Below are positions 45,614 through 54,902 of a stretch of 64,000 nt of DNA, one piece after another. The notes below the pieces were generated by a model. It made no database searches. It saw nothing but the letters and a program-made list of their open reading frames with translations, and had not been told where the DNA came from. Origin of the DNA: Amycolatopsis jejuensis (lineage in GTDB: Bacteria > Actinomycetota > Actinomycetes > Mycobacteriales > Pseudonocardiaceae). Every line of letters begins with the position of its first letter. Position 1 is the first letter of the stretch. Location: the NCBI RefSeq assembly GCF_000717335.1, contig NZ_JNYZ01000025.1, forward strand, positions 62,001 to 126,000, written 5' to 3'. The position numbers and the translations under genes are program-made.

Positions 45614-46248
45614 GGCTGTGCCCCGCCTGGTAAGTCGGCCTGTTTCGCCGCCCGCGCCGCGCTCGCCACCGCCAGCACCCGCTGCAGCAGCGTGACCACC
45701 GACAGCACCGCCAGCAGCCACAACGTGATCTCCACCGTGAAGGGCACGCCGAACCCGTGCAGGCCGGTGCCGACGAGCGCGATGATGAGCCGCTCGGCCC
45801 GTTCGACGAGCCCGCCGTCGGCCTCCAGGCCGGACGCCTCGGCGCGGGCCTTCACATACGAAATGACCTGCGCCAGTACCAGGCAGATCAGCGCGGCCGC
45901 GGCGGCCCGGTCGTTGTGGTCCTGCACGAAGCACCACCACGCGATGGCCGCGAACAGCGCGCCGTCGACCAGGCGGTCGCACGTCGCGTCGAGGACCGCG
46001 CCGAACGGGGTGCCGTACCCGCGCGCACGGGCCATCGCGCCGTCCAGCAGGTCGAGCATCGCGAAGCCCCACACCGTGAACGTGCCCCACAGCAGCAGGT
46101 CCAGCGGGAAGAACACGAGCGCGCACACCATCGCACCCGCGGTGCCGATCACGGTCATCGCGTTCGGGGTCAATCCGGCGCGGACCAGCGCGGCACCGAT
46201 CGGGTCCGTGACGCGGGAGACCGAGGCGCGGGCGAAAATGTTGAGCAT
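45610..46248 (-). CDS. pgsA: Phosphatidylinositol phosphate synthase, CDP-alcohol phosphatidyltransferase
   Basis: A 212-residue membrane enzyme. The active-site motif D-G-A-R-x8-G-x3-D-x3-D is visible as LLDGAMARARGYGTPFGAVLDATCDRLVD. About six helices surround it. It makes phosphatidylinositol phosphate from CDP-diacylglycerol and inositol phosphate, the base lipid for PIMs. The ATG at 46248 is preferred over a longer frame to 46317 because it gives the usual MLNIFARAS start. Confidence 0.96.
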   Translation of the reverse strand: MLNIFARASVSRVTDPIGAALVRAGLTPNAMTVIGTAGAMVCALVFFPLDLLLWGTFTVWGFAMLDLLDGAMARARGYGTPFGAVLDATCDRLVDGALFAAIAWWCFVQDHNDRAAAAALICLVLAQVISYVKARAEASGLEADGGLVERAERLIIALVGTGLHGFGVPFTVEITLWLLAVLSVVTLLQRVLAVASAARAAKQADLPGGAQP

Positions 46249-46348
46249 CTTCCTCGTCTGTGCACCTGACTCGGGGGCGGGTGGGCGACGAAAGCCTATC
46301 GACCCCGCCCCGCGCACCGGACGTGCCCGCCCGCGACCCGCCGTGCGG

Positions 46349-46879
46349 TCAGCCGGATTTCGGCAACCCGACGACCGGGGCCACGAAATCCGCGGCCTCC
46401 TCGGCGGCTGCCGCGGCCTCGCAGCGGGGCTTCAGCCCGCCAAGGATCGCGGCCGAGATCTCGCCGAGCTGCGTGACCTGCTCGGGCGTGAGCTGGTCGA
46501 AAATGCCCTCCCGGACCGCCTCGACGTGCCCCGGCGCGGCCTCTTCCAAGGCGGCGAACCCGGCGTCGGTGAGCACCGCCCACGACCCGCGCTTGTCCGT
46601 GGGGCACGATTCACGCCGGACCCAGCCCTTGGCCTCCAGCCGCGCCACCGCGTGCGACAACCGGCTGCGCGACGAACCCCGCATCGTGGCCAGCTCGCTC
46701 ATCCGCAGCCGCCTGCCCGCCGCCTCCGACAACGTGACCAGCACCTCGTAGTACGCGTGCGGCATGCCCGAATCGTGCTGCAGCTGGCCTTCGAGGTGCG
46801 CCTGCAGGAACGAGCTGGCCTGCGCGTAGGTACGCCAGACCTGCTGCTCGTGGCCGGTCAGCCAGCGTGGTTCGGACAT
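46349..46879 (-). CDS. MarR-family transcriptional regulator
   Basis: A 176-residue regulator with the MarR winged helix (LVTLSEAAGRRLRMSELATMRGSSRSRLSHAVARLEAKGWVRRESCPTDKRGSWAVLTDAG). The last 40 residues are Ala/Glu-rich. ATG 46879 is used, with TATGAT -10 six bases upstream (leaderless type). It sits between the HIT hydrolase and pgsA, interrupting the order seen in M. tuberculosis, and is not obviously linked to PIM synthesis. Confidence 0.9.
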   Translation of the reverse strand: MSEPRWLTGHEQQVWRTYAQASSFLQAHLEGQLQHDSGMPHAYYEVLVTLSEAAGRRLRMSELATMRGSSRSRLSHAVARLEAKGWVRRESCPTDKRGSWAVLTDAGFAALEEAAPGHVEAVREGIFDQLTPEQVTQLGEISAAILGGLKPRCEAAAAAEEAADFVAPVVGLPKSG

Positions 46880-46885
46880 ATCGCC

Positions 46886-46909
46886 ATCATACGCTGGTTG
46901 AGGGCTCAA
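46886..46909 (-). promoter_or_regulatory. marR promoter: TATGAT -10 and TTGAG/CTCAA dyad
   Basis: Minus-strand TATGAT (46886-46891) is six bases before the ATG at 46879. A dyad TTGAG-GG-CTCAA (46898-46909) covers the region just upstream and includes the last codons of the HIT gene. Autoregulation is the likely use. Confidence 0.5.
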
Positions 46910-47469
46910 TCAGCCGTGGTCGACCGCTTTCCCCATGCCCCGGCCAGCAGGTCCCGGGTTTCCCCCAGAAGCTGCGGCAGGACCTTGGTGTGCCCGATCA
47001 CCGGCATGAAGTTCGCGTCGCCGCCCCAGCGCGGGACCAGGTGCTGATGCAGGTGCGCGGCGATCCCCGCCCCGGCGATCACGCCCTGGTTGATCCCGAT
47101 GTTGAACCCGTGCGCCGCCGACACCGCCCGCACCACGCCCATCGCGTGCTGGGTGAACTCGGCCAGCTCGCGGGTCTCGTCGGCGGTGAGGTCCGGGTAG
47201 TCCGCGACGTGCCGGTACGGGACCACCATCAGGTGCCCCGGGTTGTACGGGTACAGGTTCAGCACCGCGTACACCGTCTCGCCGCGCGCCACGATCAGCG
47301 CCTGCTCGTCGTCGAGCGAGGGCAGGCGGCAGAACGGGCAGCCCGGCGGATCGTCGCCGTCGGGCTTGTCCTGCCCCTTGATGTAGGCCATCCGGTGCGG
47401 GGTCCACAGCCGCTGCAGCGCGTCCGGGATCCCGATCCCGTCCTGCCCGACGAGTTCGGGATCGGTCAC
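46906..47469 (-). CDS. HIT-family hydrolase (AP4A phosphorylase-like)
   Basis: A 187-residue HIT protein. The histidine triad is HLHQHLVPR, with a zinc-type CPFC motif (residues about 44-47) and [19 protein letters not shown]. Such proteins act on dinucleoside polyphosphates, for example Ap4A. It starts at a GTG overlapping the thrS stop, so the two are coupled, exactly as thrS and Rv2613c are adjacent in M. tuberculosis. Confidence 0.94.
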   Translation of the reverse strand: MTDPELVGQDGIGIPDALQRLWTPHRMAYIKGQDKPDGDDPPGCPFCRLPSLDDEQALIVARGETVYAVLNLYPYNPGHLMVVPYRHVADYPDLTADETRELAEFTQHAMGVVRAVSAAHGFNIGINQGVIAGAGIAAHLHQHLVPRWGGDANFMPVIGHTKVLPQLLGETRDLLAGAWGKRSTTAD

Positions 47470-49493
47470 TGCAGGATCTTCTCCACGGCCTCGGCCGACG
47501 GCGACGCGTTCTCCCGCCGCGTGATCCACTCGGCGATCGCCTCGACCGCCTGATCGGCCGGGATGCCGTTGATCTGCCCGCCGTCGCGGAACCGGAACGA
47601 CACCGCACCGGCCTCCGCGTCCTTCGCCCCGGCGAGCAGCAGGAACGGCACCTTCTGCGTGGTGTGCGTGCGGATCTTCTTCTGCATCCGGTCGTCACTC
47701 GCGTCGATCTCGACCCGGATTCCCTTGGCGCGCAACGCCTTCTCGACGCCACCGAGGTACTCGACCTGGTCGGCGGTGATCGGGATGCCGACCACCTGCA
47801 CCGGCGAGAGCCACGCCGGGAACGCGCCCGCGTAGTGCTCGGTCAGCACGCCGAAGAACCGCTCGATCGACCCGAACAGCGCGCGGTGGATCATCACCGG
47901 CCGCTGGCGGGTGCCGTCGGATGCGGTGTATTCGAGGCCGAACCGCTTGTTCTGGTTGAAGTCCAGCTGGATCGTGGACATCTGCCAGGTACGGCCGATG
48001 GCGTCCTTGGCCTGCACGGAGATCTTGGGACCGTAGAACGCCGCGCCGCCCGGGTCGGGGACCAGCTCGAGCCCGGAGTCGACGGCGGCCTGCCGCAGCG
48101 TCTCGGTGGCCTCCTCCCACTCCCAGTCCTCGCCGATGAACTTCTCCGAGTCACCGCGGGTGGACAGCTCCAGGTAGAAGTCCGAGAGGCCGTAGTCGGC
48201 GAGCAGGTCGAGCACGAACTTGAGCAGCGACCGCAGCTCGCCCGGCATCTGCTCCTTGGTGCAGTAGATGTGCGAATCGTCCATGGTCAGCCCGCGGACA
48301 CGGGTGAGGCCGTGCACCACGCCGGACTTCTCGTAGCGGTAGACGGTGCCGAATTCGAACAGCCGCAGCGGCAGCTCGCGATAGGACCGTCCGCGCGAAC
48401 GGAAGATCAGGTTGTGCATCGGGCAGTTCATCGCCTTGAGGTAGTAGTCCTCTTCGTCGAACTGCACCGGCGGGAACATGGTGTCCGCGTAGTACGGCAG
48501 GTGCCCGGAGGTGTGGAACAGCTCGCCCTTGGAGATGTGCGGCGTGTTCACGAACTCGTAGCCGGCTTCCTCGTGCCGGCGGCGCGAGTAGTTCTCCAGC
48601 TCACGGCGGATGATGCCGCCCTTGGGGTGGAACACCGGCAGCCCCGACCCGATTTCCTCGGGGAAGGAGAACAGGTCCAGCTCGGCGCCGAGCTTGCGGT
48701 GGTCGCGGCGCTCGGCCTCGGCGAGGCGCTCGAGGTGCGCGTCCTGCGCCTCGGCCGACTCCCACGCGGTGCCGTAGATCCGCTGCAGCTGCGGGTTCTT
48801 CTCGTTGCCGCGCCAGTACGCGGCAGCGACCCGGGTGAGCTTGAACGCCGGGATGAACTTGGTGGTGGGCACGTGCGGGCCGCGGCAGAGGTCGCTCCAC
48901 ACACGTTCTTTCGTGCGCGGGTCGAGGTTGTCGTAGATGGTCAGCTCGCCGCCACCGACCTCCATCACCTCGGAAGTGTCCACTTCGGACTTGAGGTCCA
49001 CCAGTTCGAGCTTGAACGGCTCGTCCGCGAGTTCCTGCTTCGCCTCGTCGGTGGAGGCGAAGACGCGGCGGGAGAACTGCTGTGCGCCCTTGACGATCTG
49101 CTTCATGCGCTTCTCGAGCGCCTGCAGGTCTTCGGGGGTGAACGGCTTTTCGACGGCGAAGTCGTAGTAGAAACCGTCGCGCACCGGCGGGCCGATGCCG
49201 AGCTTCGCGTCGGGGAATTCCTGCTGCACGGCCTGGGCGAGCACGTGCGCGGCGCTGTGCCGGATCACGCTGCGGCCGTCGTCGGTGTTCGCGGCGACCG
49301 CTTCGACCTGCGCGTCGGCGTCCGGGATCCAGGCGAGGTCGCGCAGCTTCCCGTCCACGTCGCGGACGACGACGATCGTGTCCGGGCCCTTGGTGGGCAG
49401 TCCGGCCTCGCGCACCGCGGCGCCCGCCGTAGTGCCCGCCGGCACCACCACGCGCGGGGCGGGTACGGCGGCGGCTGACGGCGGATGGGACAC
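47466..49493 (-). CDS. thrS: Threonyl-tRNA synthetase
   Basis: A 675-residue class II synthetase. The order is a TGS domain (residues about 15-75), the editing domain with [11 protein letters not shown], and the catalytic core. The core has zinc ligands in [11 protein letters not shown], motif 2 [26 protein letters not shown] and motif 3 [17 protein letters not shown]. The anticodon-binding domain is at the end. A hairpin upstream at 49581 separates it from the nitroreductase gene. No T-box is visible. Confidence 0.98.
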   Translation of the reverse strand: MSHPPSAAAVPAPRVVVPAGTTAGAAVREAGLPTKGPDTIVVVRDVDGKLRDLAWIPDADAQVEAVAANTDDGRSVIRHSAAHVLAQAVQQEFPDAKLGIGPPVRDGFYYDFAVEKPFTPEDLQALEKRMKQIVKGAQQFSRRVFASTDEAKQELADEPFKLELVDLKSEVDTSEVMEVGGGELTIYDNLDPRTKERVWSDLCRGPHVPTTKFIPAFKLTRVAAAYWRGNEKNPQLQRIYGTAWESAEAQDAHLERLAEAERRDHRKLGAELDLFSFPEEIGSGLPVFHPKGGIIRRELENYSRRRHEEAGYEFVNTPHISKGELFHTSGHLPYYADTMFPPVQFDEEDYYLKAMNCPMHNLIFRSRGRSYRELPLRLFEFGTVYRYEKSGVVHGLTRVRGLTMDDSHIYCTKEQMPGELRSLLKFVLDLLADYGLSDFYLELSTRGDSEKFIGEDWEWEEATETLRQAAVDSGLELVPDPGGAAFYGPKISVQAKDAIGRTWQMSTIQLDFNQNKRFGLEYTASDGTRQRPVMIHRALFGSIERFFGVLTEHYAGAFPAWLSPVQVVGIPITADQVEYLGGVEKALRAKGIRVEIDASDDRMQKKIRTHTTQKVPFLLLAGAKDAEAGAVSFRFRDGGQINGIPADQAVEAIAEWITRRENASPSAEAVEKILQ

Positions 49494-49580
49494 GATCGGG
49501 CTCCTTCATGGCGAAGTGACGGGGATTGCTCGGGTCGATGCTAGTCCGCTGCCCGTGAGCGGCTTTCGCTAGGCACACGA

Positions 49581-49608
49581 AGGCCGCCCCGCGGGTGCGG
49601 GGCGGCCT
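49581..49608. terminator. 12-bp GC-rich hairpin after the nitroreductase gene
   Basis: AGGCCGCCCCGC, loop GGGT, then GCGGGGCGGCCT. It lies 20 bases past the stop of the minus-strand nitroreductase gene and 90 bases upstream of thrS. Confidence 0.7.
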
Positions 49609-49628
49609 CGGTGGCGGGAAGCAGCGGG

Positions 49629-50243
49629 TCAGAGAGTCTCGACGACCTGGTCGAAGTCCAGCCGCGGCAAGCGGTCGAACCACGGGTTGTCGCCGGGCTT
49701 GCCGACGTTCACCACGACGAGCGAACGCCAGTTGTTCTCCGCGAAGAACTCCTTGTCCACCCCGGCGGCGTCGAAGCCGGTCATCGGGCCCGCGGCCAGC
49801 CCGGCCGCGCGCACGCCGATGATGAAGTAGCCGACCTGCAGCAGCGAGTTCAGCCTGGAGAACTCGACGCGGCCGGCCTCCTCGGAGAACATGTCCTTCA
49901 CGCCCGGGTTGTGCGGGAAGGTCTGCGGGATGTTCTCGTGGAAGTCCACGTCCGCGGCCAGGATCACGGTGATCGGCGCGGTTCCGGTCTTGGCCCGGTT
50001 GCCCTCGGCCATGTGCGGCAGCAGCCGCTGCCGGGCCTCGTCGCTGCGGAGCACCAGTGCGCGCAGGGGCTGGGTGTTCATGGAGGTCGGGGCCCACTTC
50101 ACCAGGTCGTAGATCGCCCGTACCTGCTCGTCGGTCACCGGCTCGGCGCTGAAGCTGTTGGCCGTGCGAGCCTCGCGGAACAGCAGGTCCTGCACCTCGG
50201 CGGGCACCTGCAGCTGCTTCTCGGACTCAACGAAAGTCGTCAT
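49629..50243 (-). CDS. Nitroreductase-family protein (malonic semialdehyde reductase-like)
   Basis: A 204-residue FMN-dependent reductase. It includes DLLFREARTANSFSAEPVTDEQVRAIYDLVKWAPTSMNTQPLRALVL, PHNPGVKDMF, and GVRAAGLAAGPMTGFDAAGVDKEFF. This is the RutE/HadB-type subgroup, which reduces malonic semialdehyde or related compounds with NAD(P)H. No pyrimidine-degradation genes lie nearby, so the physiological substrate is open. A 29-bp dyad lies upstream of the start. Confidence 0.9.
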   Translation of the reverse strand: MTTFVESEKQLQVPAEVQDLLFREARTANSFSAEPVTDEQVRAIYDLVKWAPTSMNTQPLRALVLRSDEARQRLLPHMAEGNRAKTGTAPITVILAADVDFHENIPQTFPHNPGVKDMFSEEAGRVEFSRLNSLLQVGYFIIGVRAAGLAAGPMTGFDAAGVDKEFFAENNWRSLVVVNVGKPGDNPWFDRLPRLDFDQVVETL

Positions 50244-50293
50244 CGGATTCGGCGTTCCTTCCCGTGCTGTCGCCTTCGCTGCGTGCCAACGTG

Positions 50294-50322
50294 GTTGAAC
50301 GCTTGACTATTTCGCGTTCAAC
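50294..50322. promoter_or_regulatory. GTTGAACGC dyad upstream of the nitroreductase gene
   Basis: GTTGAACGC and GCGTTCAAC are exact complements 11 nt apart. The spacer is AT-rich (TTGACTATTTC), and the minus strand reads TTGAAC as a -35-like hexamer. It is probably the operator/promoter of the nitroreductase gene at 50243. Confidence 0.6.
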
Positions 50323-50346
50323 GATCTTGTGAGCCAGCACACGGCA

Positions 50347-50379
50347 AAGGCCGCCGACCCGGTGCGGATCGGCGGCCTT
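50347..50379. terminator. 11-bp hairpin after the sugar transferase gene
   Basis: AAGGCCGCCGA and TCGGCGGCCTT pair across an 11-nt loop, 13 bases past the stop of the minus-strand sugar transferase gene. Confidence 0.65.
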
Positions 50380-50391
50380 CGGGGGGAACGG

Positions 50392-52362
50392 TCAGTAGGC
50401 GCCCTGACCGGCGAGCACGGCGCGGAAGGTCTTCCAGAGGATCACCAGGTCGAGGGCGAGCGACCAGTCCTCGACGTAGCGGAGGTCGAGCCGGATGCTG
50501 TCCTCCCACGAGAGGTCGCTGCGGCCGCTGACCTGCCACAACCCGGTGAGCCCCGGTTTCACGAGCAGACGGCGGCGCGCGGCGGGAGCGTACTTCTCGG
50601 TCTCCTCCGGCAGCGGCGGGCGAGGCCCGACGAGCGACATGCTTCCGCCGAGGACGTTGAACAGCTGCGGGAGCTCGTCCAGCGAATACCGGCGGAGCAG
50701 GCCGCCGACCTTCGTGACGCGCGGGTCCTTCTTCATCTTGAAGAGCGGCCCGGCGCCTTCGTTGGCGCCTTCGAGCTCTTGGCGGATCAAGTGTGCGTTG
50801 ACGACCATGGTGCGGAACTTGAGCATGGTGAACGCTTCGCCGTCCTTGCCGATGCGGCGCTGCCGGTAGATCACCGGGCCGCGGTCGCCGAGCTTCACCG
50901 CCACCGCGATGGCGAGCAGGATCGGAGAGAACAGCGCAAGCAGCACCGCGGCACCAAGCCGGTCGACGACTTCCTTCACCAGCCGGCGGCCCCCGGTGAA
51001 CGCGGGCGCGGTGACCCGCAGCAGCGGCATCCCGAGCACCCCGCTGACGTTGACCCGCGGCCCCGCGACCTCCATCAGCACCGGCGCGACGACCATCTCC
51101 GCGGACGTGCCTTCGAGGTCCCACGCGAGCCGCTGCAGCCGGTCGGGATTCCAGTACTGGTCGGCCGTGATGGCCACGACGCGGTACCCACCGCGGCGCA
51201 CGTGCCGGGAGAGCTCGTCGAGCCGCCCGACGACGGGGACCCCGTCGATCTCGCCGTGCCCGGTGTCGGTGCAGACCGCCTCGACCCGCCAGCCGACGTG
51301 CGCTTCCTTGCGGGTACGGGCAATCAGGTCGGCGAGGGTGTCCGCGCTGCCGGCCGCCATCACCGGCATGAGACACAGTCCACGGCGACGTCTTCGGTGC
51401 AGCATCTGCCGGAGGATGTACCGCTGCGGGAACAACACCAGCGCGACTGCGGGTACCACGAAGAACACCCACGGCTGTACTTCAAGCGCTCCGAAGAGAA
51501 GGCCGCCGAGCGCCACGAGGACCGCGGCGGTAATCAGGCCGCGGCCGAGAGTGCGGTACTCCTCCGGCCCTTCGCCGAGCACGCGAGCACTCCAGGCGCG
51601 GCTCACGGGTAGCGCGCAGAGGACCGCAAAGGCCGTCCCGAAGGCATGCATGTCGTGCGGCGCCAGCCGGTCGATGACGAAGGCACTGATCGCGATGACG
51701 ACGCAGGTGGCAATCACGTCGGCAATCACGACAGTGATCCGGTACCGCCGCTCCCACTCCGCCGGATGCGACTTGGGTTGCACGGGTTCGGCAGTTGCCT
51801 CCGCGTGCCGGGGAGCGGTGGCGGTCGCGGCGCGGTTGTCGCCGGTGGCATGACTTTCACCAGCGGCATGGCTTTCGCCGGTGGCACGGTGGCGGCCGGC
51901 GGTGGTCGATGCTGCGGTGTTCGCGCCGTTGGACAGTGCCGCGGTTGAGGCTTTCGCACCGCGGGACTCGGCTTGCGCTTCCCGCCCGTCGGTCAGGGTG
52001 ACGGCGGCTACCGCGGGGATGGTCCGGCTGCCGGTCATACCGTCAGCGGTGGTCGCTTCACTGGCCCCACTCCGGGACTCGGCGAAGGCCGCCCGCACTG
52101 CCGCGCCCCGCCCGTCGGCCATCACGGTCTGGCTGGCTGCACCCCGGGCGTCGGCGAAGATCGCCTGTGCGGCGTCTGCCGCGCGGCCCTCGACCGGTGC
52201 CGGGCGCACCGTTTCCGATGCGCCGCCCGCTGGGACTCCCCCGGTTCCCCCGCTTTGCGCGCCGGTGGCCGCCGGGGTCCCCGTCGCCGCGGGGATTGCC
52301 GGCAGACCGGTGCGTGGTAACACGGCACCGTCCGTCGGCAACGGCCGCACCGGCTCTTCCAT
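50392..52362 (-). CDS. Exopolysaccharide polyprenyl-phosphate sugar-1-phosphate transferase
   Basis: A 656-residue priming glycosyltransferase. Residues about 1-205 are low-complexity Ala/Gly/Arg/Glu sequence with loose repeats (ADGRGAA, ADARGAA, HATGDNRA). Four membrane helices follow (YRITVVIADVIATCVVIAISAFV and others), then a Rossmann-like middle domain. The C-terminal catalytic domain has KRLGAAVLLALFSPILL-like helix, YRQRRIGKDGEAFTMLKFRTM, DELPQLFNVLGGSMSLVGPRP and RLLVKPGLTGLWQVSGRS. It loads the first sugar phosphate on undecaprenyl phosphate. No other polysaccharide genes are in the window. ATG 52362 has GGGAGG upstream. Confidence 0.93.
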   Translation of the reverse strand: MEEPVRPLPTDGAVLPRTGLPAIPAATGTPAATGAQSGGTGGVPAGGASETVRPAPVEGRAADAAQAIFADARGAASQTVMADGRGAAVRAAFAESRSGASEATTADGMTGSRTIPAVAAVTLTDGREAQAESRGAKASTAALSNGANTAASTTAGRHRATGESHAAGESHATGDNRAATATAPRHAEATAEPVQPKSHPAEWERRYRITVVIADVIATCVVIAISAFVIDRLAPHDMHAFGTAFAVLCALPVSRAWSARVLGEGPEEYRTLGRGLITAAVLVALGGLLFGALEVQPWVFFVVPAVALVLFPQRYILRQMLHRRRRRGLCLMPVMAAGSADTLADLIARTRKEAHVGWRVEAVCTDTGHGEIDGVPVVGRLDELSRHVRRGGYRVVAITADQYWNPDRLQRLAWDLEGTSAEMVVAPVLMEVAGPRVNVSGVLGMPLLRVTAPAFTGGRRLVKEVVDRLGAAVLLALFSPILLAIAVAVKLGDRGPVIYRQRRIGKDGEAFTMLKFRTMVVNAHLIRQELEGANEGAGPLFKMKKDPRVTKVGGLLRRYSLDELPQLFNVLGGSMSLVGPRPPLPEETEKYAPAARRRLLVKPGLTGLWQVSGRSDLSWEDSIRLDLRYVEDWSLALDLVILWKTFRAVLAGQGAY

Positions 52363-52383
52363 CAGACCTCCCGCGCTGCCCAA

Positions 52384-53561
52384 GCTCCCCGGACCTGACT
52401 GCGCCCCGGCACACTGAGCCAGAAGAGATGATCACTATCCGTGATTTTCATTTCTGTCCGACTTCAGCCACCCAAGGCGTGACACTCGCCAAGGTATCGG
52501 CGCCTCACCAGGCGGTGTTACACAGATTTCCAGCCACACCCTGCGGCTCCTTCCCGTCAATGAGCACCGGGAAGATAACAGTGTGGTCACGATGGGTAAC
52601 ATTTCGTCTTCCACTAACAGCTACGGACTGTAGTCAAAACTCCACCAATGTCCCCCGCCGGAGCAACGGAACCCCGAATGGCGCAACCGGCTCTCAGATC
52701 GTCCATTGTGGACATCCGCCGCCCGCCTGGTCCACTGTGGACCCGCCGCCACACGCACCCCGGCCGCACCGCCCCGGCGGGACAGTCATCGCTCCGACGT
52801 CACGCGGCGACCGTTCCGTCGCACTTCACCCCTCCGGCGCAACCACTGCGGACGGCGATCATCGGAGCACACTCCCACGCAGACCTGTGCCCACCGGTGA
52901 CCGTCCAACCACCCCCCGATCGGGTGACCTGCGCCGATTGATCCAACACGCTGTGCGGTTGATCACACCGGCCTCGCCGCAAGGCCCAAACACGAGACAG
53001 GAAAGTCAACTTGCGACACAAATTTGTCGATTACGACGTCGCGCCCGGGTCCCCGGCAGGGCACCCCGCCCCACCGGCCACCCCCGGACGAGACGGTGCC
53101 TTCCGGCTCGCCGCCGACCGCTTCCGCGTGCCGGGCAATCCGCCCCCGGCGGCGGCCCGAAGATCGGTCACCCCCGGAAACCGAGGGACGACGCAGTGAT
53201 CCCAGCGCCGATCACCATTTCAAAGGACACGTTGCTCCTTCACGCGATCACGCCGTCCCGAAGTTCCCTGCGCCAACCCCCACCCGGGTGAGCCGACGAC
53301 TGCCCACGTCCACTCCGGACTGTCCAAGTGCCCGGAGACGTCCGGAAACCGGCACACGGACCGCTGAGGCAGCCAGCCGCTCCGCGCGAAACGCGGGTAG
53401 TGCAGCGTCCCGTGCTCGTGGCAGCGCTCCCATCGACAGGCAACCGTTCGCTGAGTGTTTTTCAGGGGGCGAGGAACCCCACGCCCGGCGACGCACCCCA
53501 CGCGCCACAGTGGACTAAACCATGCCCCCACCCAGGCGAACCTCGGCGTGGTCGCCGGATG
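52384..53561. other. 1.2-kb gap without supported genes
   Basis: The first 250 bp are richer in A/T than anything nearby and probably hold the sugar transferase promoter and leader. Two 13-bp dyads, GTCCATTGTGGAC (52701) and GTCCACTGTGGAC (52730), lie in tandem. Short open frames here (for example 53011-53199 and 53220-53531) lack ribosome sites and coding-type third positions. I see no RNA gene. Confidence 0.6.
52701..52742. promoter_or_regulatory. Tandem GTCCAYTGTGGAC dyads
   Basis: Two palindromes with GTCCA/TGGAC arms and 3-nt centres, 29 bp apart centre to centre, about 340 bp upstream of the minus-strand sugar transferase start. They are possible binding sites for a regulator of that gene. 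Confidence 0.4.
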
Positions 53562-54590
53562 TCACTCCGCCACCCGGCGGTCCCTCAGATGCCGTACGAA
53601 AAACCGTGCTGCTGCGGAGAGCGCGAACTCTCCCGGCGCTCCCATCAGCTGGTGGCCCTGATCCGGCAGCAGGACCAGATCGTGATGTTTCCCGGCGCGC
53701 GTGAGGCGGTCCGAGAAGCGCAGCGTCGCCGCCGGGAGGACGTTGACGTCCGGCAAGCCGTGGACAAGCAGCAGTTCCGGCTCGAAACGCTCGGCATGCG
53801 CGACCACACCAGCGTCGATGGCGTCGCCAGCCGGAAGTCGTCCGGCCCGGCCGCGGCACCGATCGCTCGGTACAGCTCCGGCGCGACCAGGTCGCAGCGA
53901 GCCGCGTAGTAGCCGCCGAAGGAGATGCCGATCGCGCCGGTGCGCGTGATGTCCAGCCAGGGATGACGAGCGGCCAGTACCCGTAACGCGGCGACCCGGT
54001 CGCGGACCCCCAGCACCCCGAAGTCCTCCGCCGCGGCGGTGATCGTCTGCGGACCGCCGTACCCGGAGCCGACGACCGGGTAGGACTGCTGCGGGTCGAA
54101 ATCGCGCGGCAGGCAGCGGACGCCGTGCAGGTCGGTGACCTCGTCGACGGCCTGCACCCGGAACTCCACCGGGTCGGCGCGACGGAGCTGGCCGGTCTCG
54201 GCGGCGACGTCCACGGTGCCCACCGGGCTGCCGCGCCAGCCCGACAGCCTCACCGGCGATCGCGGGACGGGGCAGCACGATGCCTCGAGCCCGTTGCCCG
54301 GCGAGAACCCTTACCCCGGAACGGATCCGCTCGGTGTACTCCGCCACGAGCCGCCAGCGCTCCGCTGCGGGCTGCGGCGCGACCACGTCCTCGGCGACCA
54401 GCCGGAACCAACCCCAGGTCTGGTCGGGGGCGGTCAGGTGGACGTGCCACAGGGGTTCCGGGCGCTGCACTTCGACGGTGAGGAGATACCGCAGCACGGC
54501 GGCGAGATCGTCGTCGGCGGGGCCGAGCTGCATGATACTGCTTGAGGAGCGCCCAGTACGGTCGGCGGTCGACCGGATGTTCGTGGCCAT
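53562..54590 (-). pseudogene. Frameshifted alpha/beta hydrolase (S9 peptidase-like) relic
   Basis: Three successive reading-frame segments together make one hydrolase-like protein. An N-terminal part reads MATNIRSTADRTG...VEVQRPEPLWHVHL. A middle part in another frame (54253 to about 53820) reads LPRDFDPQQSYPVVGSGYGGPQT and the nucleophile elbow GISFGGYYAAR. The C-terminal part is back in the first frame with LLLVHGLPDVNVLP and the catalytic-histidine region LLPDQGHQLMG. Two frameshifts that offset each other are needed. Third-position GC supports each segment. A sequencing error pair cannot be excluded. The first segment may instead belong to another small gene. Confidence 0.65.
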
Positions 54591-54830
54591 CTGATCTCCC
54601 TCGTCCGGCCCGGATCTCGTTGCCGCACAGGGGAATTGAGCGGGTCGGGCGCAACGTTTCCGGCCCATCGATCGGCGACCCTCTGTGGCGAAGGTCACGG
54701 GAGGCGCGAAGCCACCGGAATCGCGCTGTGCCGGGGAGTCCCGAATGGACTGCGGGCCCGATCAGGTCCCGAATACACCAGCGGCCTGCCGAGAACTCTC
54801 GACAGGCCGGTTACCAGCACGAACACAGGG

Positions 54831-54902
54831 TGGGCGATACTGGGATCGAACCAGTGACCTCTTCGGTGTGAACGAAGCGCTCTCCCGCTGAGCTAATCGC
54901 CC
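54831..54902 (-). tRNA. tRNA-Val (anticodon CAC)
   Basis: A minus-strand cloverleaf with acceptor GGGCGAT/ATCGCCC, D-arm TAGCTCAGCGGGAGAGC, anticodon stem CTTCG/CGAAG around loop TTCACAC (CAC), and T-arm CTGGTTCGATCCCAG. Discriminator A; CCA is not encoded. It decodes GTG. Confidence 0.95.

Noticed and set aside
47664..49478. A 604-codon plus-strand frame opposite thrS
   Set aside because: Shadow of thrS, with skewed low-complexity composition.
50392..52362. A full polysaccharide gene cluster
   Set aside because: Only the priming transferase is present; neighbours are a nitroreductase and a broken hydrolase.
53011..53518. Short frames in the gap upstream of the hydrolase relic
   Set aside because: No Shine-Dalgarno or leaderless -10, low-complexity products and overlapping alternatives.
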